From Spirochaetaceae bacterium (GTDB taxonomy: Bacteria > Spirochaetota > Spirochaetia > Treponematales > Breznakiellaceae), in NCBI GenBank assembly GCA_031279015.1, contig JAITJI010000076.1, positions 1 to 41,588 on the forward strand: a DNA stretch of 41,588 nt. Reading direction: 5' to 3'. Shown piece after piece: positions 39,435 to 41,588 of the stretch. Within the stretch, counting starts at the first letter, position 1. Each line of letters begins with the position of its first letter. Under the pieces are notes generated by a model. It worked only from the letters and a program-made list of their open reading frames with translations, did no database searches and was not told the DNA's origin. The position numbers and the translations under genes were made by a program.

Positions 39435-41291
39435 CTAAAAACCGCGGCTCAGGAGCCCCTGTTCCAGTACGGCCCTGATACGCCTGATCCCGGCGGCGGA
39501 GGATTGCTCCTTCTGTATCCGGAATATCCCCATGGTCCCTGTGTGTTCCACGTGGGGGCCTCCACAGACCTCCCGGGAGAAGATTCCCGTGGCGGCATTG
39601 CCGATGGTATAGACCTTAACCTGGGATTCGTACTTTTCCCCAAAGAGGGCAATTGCCCCCCCGGCCTTGGCGGCATCCAGACTCATCACCTCCATGGAAA
39701 CCGGAAGATCGCGGCGGATCTGTTCGTTCACGATACCCTGAACCCGTTCAAGTTCCTCCGTCGTCATGGGCCTGTCATGGGAAAAGTCAAAACGCATCCG
39801 TTCCGCCGTAATATTGGATCCCCTTTGGGCTACATGGTTCCCCAGAACCATCCTGAGGGCCTGGTGCAAAAGATGGGTGGCGGTATGGTATTTCACCGCC
39901 ATCTCCCCCTGATCCCCAAGTCCGCCTTTAAAGATCTGTCCGCTCCCGGCCCGGGAAAGCTCCTGGTGTTTTTTGAAGGCCCCGTCAAATTCTTCCCGGT
40001 TAACCGTTAAACCCCGTTCCGCCGCCAGTTCCGCGGTAAGCTCGATGGGAAAACCATAGGTGTCGTAAAGCTTAAAAGCCAGGCGGCCGGACATGATCTT
40101 TTTGGGATCTCTGAGCAGATTAGGGAGGAGTTTTTCAAATTCATGCTCCCCCTTTTGGAGGGTCTCCAGGAATTTTTCCTCCTCCCTATCGAGTTCTTCC
40201 ATTATTTGAGAACGCTTTTCCGGCAGTTCCGGATAGGGACCCCCAAATTTGTCCACCACCGCCGCGGCAACGGGGGAGCTTACCTTTCCCTCAATGCCGA
40301 GCTTACGGCCATGCCGGACCGCCCGGCGTATGAGCCGTCGCAGCACGTAACCCGCCCCCACGTTGGAGGGGCTCACCGCCCTGGGATCCCCCAGAATAAA
40401 GACCGCCGCCCGGACATGGTCGCAGATGATCCTGACGGATCGGTCGCTTTCGGCATCCGTCCCGTAGGAATAGGCCGAGGCTCTTTCCACCGCTCTGATG
40501 ATGGAGGCGAATATCTCCGTCTCGTAAACCGACTTCTTTCCGTTGAGGATCGTGATGGTCCGTTCTACCCCCATACCCGTATCAACGCAGGTACGGGTCA
40601 GGGGTTCATAGCTTCCCGGACCATCGGCCTGGGAAGCTCCGCTGGCGTCTGCGGTTTTGTTGTACTGCATGAACACGTCATTCCATATCTCCAGCCACTT
40701 TCCGCAGGGACAGCCCGGGCCACAGGAGGGGCCGCAGGGCTCCTTTCCCATATCGATAAACATCTCCGAATCCGGACCGCAGGGACCGCCGGCCCCCGCC
40801 GGCCCCCACCAGTTGTCCTCCCGCGCCCGGTAGGCGATCCGGCTTTCGGGTATCCCCAGCCGTTTCCACACCGCTGCGGATTCCTCATCCCGGGGCGCCG
40901 TATCATCCCCCTCAAACACGGTAACCCCGATTTTTTCCGGGGGGATCCCCAGCCACCGGGGGGATGTAAGGAACTCATAGCTCATGGTGATGGCTTCTTC
41001 TTTAAAATAGTCCCCCAGCGACCAGTTACCGAGCATCTCAAAAAAAGTAAGGTGGCTGGAATCTCCCACGGACTCGATGTCTCCGGTACGGATACACTTC
41101 TGACAATCCACCAGCCGCTTCCCTGCCGGATGTTCCTCCCCCAACAGGTAGGGTACCAGGGGATGCATCCCCGCAGTGGTAAAGAGTACCGTGGGATCGT
41201 TATCGGGCAGCAGGGACTTGCCCTCAATCCTGACATGGTTCTTTGATGTAAAGAATTCGATATATTTGGTTCGCAGTTCCTCAGCGTTCAT
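39435..41291 (-). CDS. alaS: Alanyl-tRNA synthetase, short spirochaete form
   Basis: Charges tRNA-Ala; 618 aa. The class II catalytic core is intact: motif 1 region TTAGMHPLVPYLLGEEHP, motif 2 CQKCIRTGDIESVGDSSHLTFFEMLGNWSLGDYFK, motif 3 near RRLIRRAVRHGRKLG. The editing domain has its zinc ligands HTATHLLH and CGGPHVEH. The protein stops just after the editing domain (GIRRIRAVLEQGL); the DHHA1/C-Ala part that makes most bacterial AlaRS about 875 aa is missing. The same shortening is known in other spirochaetes, so this is natural, not a truncation. ATG 41291 lies six bases after TACTAT and no Shine-Dalgarno is present. Confidence 0.96.
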   Translation of the reverse strand: MNAEELRTKYIEFFTSKNHVRIEGKSLLPDNDPTVLFTTAGMHPLVPYLLGEEHPAGKRLVDCQKCIRTGDIESVGDSSHLTFFEMLGNWSLGDYFKEEAITMSYEFLTSPRWLGIPPEKIGVTVFEGDDTAPRDEESAAVWKRLGIPESRIAYRAREDNWWGPAGAGGPCGPDSEMFIDMGKEPCGPSCGPGCPCGKWLEIWNDVFMQYNKTADASGASQADGPGSYEPLTRTCVDTGMGVERTITILNGKKSVYETEIFASIIRAVERASAYSYGTDAESDRSVRIICDHVRAAVFILGDPRAVSPSNVGAGYVLRRLIRRAVRHGRKLGIEGKVSSPVAAAVVDKFGGPYPELPEKRSQIMEELDREEEKFLETLQKGEHEFEKLLPNLLRDPKKIMSGRLAFKLYDTYGFPIELTAELAAERGLTVNREEFDGAFKKHQELSRAGSGQIFKGGLGDQGEMAVKYHTATHLLHQALRMVLGNHVAQRGSNITAERMRFDFSHDRPMTTEELERVQGIVNEQIRRDLPVSMEVMSLDAAKAGGAIALFGEKYESQVKVYTIGNAATGIFSREVCGGPHVEHTGTMGIFRIQKEQSSAAGIRRIRAVLEQGLLSRGF

Positions 41292-41297
41292 GGGAGA

Positions 41298-41326
41298 ATA
41301 GTAGGGGAGGGAAGGGCTCTCGTCAA
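41298..41326 (-). promoter_or_regulatory. alaS promoter
   Basis: Minus strand TTGACG (41326-41321), 17-bp spacer, TACTAT (41303-41298), then six bases (TCTCCC) to ATG 41291. With normal spacing the start site is the A of the ATG. Confidence 0.65.
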
Positions 41327-41416
41327 GAGCGGAACGGAGGGGGGCGTATCACCCGGCCATGTAGTGATTGGCGGTGAAGATGACGGGAACAGGGTGTATT
41401 GCCGAATTACCAAGAC

Positions 41417-41445
41417 TTGTGTTTTCTTTACAAAGGTTGTATAAT
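41417..41445 (+). promoter_or_regulatory. Promoter of the gene entering at 41526
   Basis: TTGTGT (41417-41422), 17-bp spacer, TATAAT (41440-41445). The leader of about 74 nt includes a small stem GGCTC/GAGCC and AAGGTGG before the ATG. Between this and alaS (41327-41416) I see nothing. Confidence 0.5.
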
Positions 41446-41525
41446 TGTAAAAGTTATGTTTCTGTGCGGACACATAGGAACGCCGGCTCGCAGGAGCCAA
41501 TATTTATTAAAAGGTGGTTACCGGT

Positions 41526-41588
41526 ATGTATACGCGGAGGGATCGTATCGCCGGCTGTAAGGGCCTTTTCCAGACATCCTTCCATTTG
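41526..41588 (+). CDS. Start of an unidentified gene, cut by the window end
   Basis: Twenty-one codons are visible (MYTRRDRIAGCKGLFQTSFHL), open to the edge. Support comes from a promoter at 41417-41445 and AAGGTGG eight bases upstream of the ATG. Too little is present to name a family; the basic N-terminus gives no clear signal peptide within the part seen. Confidence 0.5.
   Translation, partial: MYTRRDRIAGCKGLFQTSFHL

Overview
The window looks like chromosomal core DNA of a spirochaete, most probably a Treponema-type gut species of fairly high GC. Evidence from the sequence: an alanyl-tRNA synthetase that stops after the editing domain (618 aa, no C-terminal DHHA1/C-Ala part), a 707-aa RecJ with a large insertion, a 1080-aa membrane-anchored TPR protein resembling the spirochaete flagellar collar protein FlcA, an orphan FliL-like protein, and a small RpoS-type sigma factor behind a sigma-54 promoter. 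No mobile element, CRISPR array, tRNA or rRNA was seen. Genus-level assignment is inference.

Layout. 1-7.9 kb: 5'-truncated AraC regulator; exported LamG/FN3 protein convergent with a DUF4838-like protein; small unknown protein; M24 peptidase and threonine aldolase (ATGA-coupled); CorA transporter behind a promoter and a possible leader peptide. 7.9-12.4 kb: cupin-glmS operon divergent from a FliL-like gene, then a three-gene operon (small membrane protein, ECF sigma factor, zinc-type anti-sigma factor). 12.6-19.4 kb: alpha-glucan phosphorylase, facing a three-gene leftward cassette of PHP phosphoesterase, SDR dehydrogenase with an unrecognised N-terminal domain, and FGGY sugar kinase. 19.5-24.8 kb: exported glycogen-binding-domain protein divergent from the FlcA-like gene across only 42 bp, then rpsU and a NAGPA-type phosphodiester glycosidase. 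25-31.8 kb: leftward operon argA-recO-deoA-recJ-M23 peptidase. 32-35.8 kb: MATE exporter; HAD phosphatase and RpoS-like sigma gene; groES with promoter and terminator. 35.9-41.3 kb: alaS, then a SurA-like chaperone-nusB-TPR operon. A new rightward gene begins at 41526 and runs off the end.

The most interesting signals are regulatory. (1) Four genes (alaS, glgP, argA, the DUF4838 gene) have a recognisable -10 hexamer followed by exactly six bases and then ATG, mostly without a usable Shine-Dalgarno, the geometry expected for leaderless mRNAs; the PHP cassette and the flcA/CBM48 pair have near-leaderless arrangements. (2) The RpoS-like gene has a textbook -24/-12 sigma-54 promoter with a 10-bp tandem repeat about 100 bp upstream, recalling the RpoN-RpoS cascade of Borrelia. 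(3) The rpsU leader can form two mutually exclusive hairpins next to its Shine-Dalgarno. (4) The PHP-SDR-kinase cassette looks like an undescribed sugar or polyol pathway.
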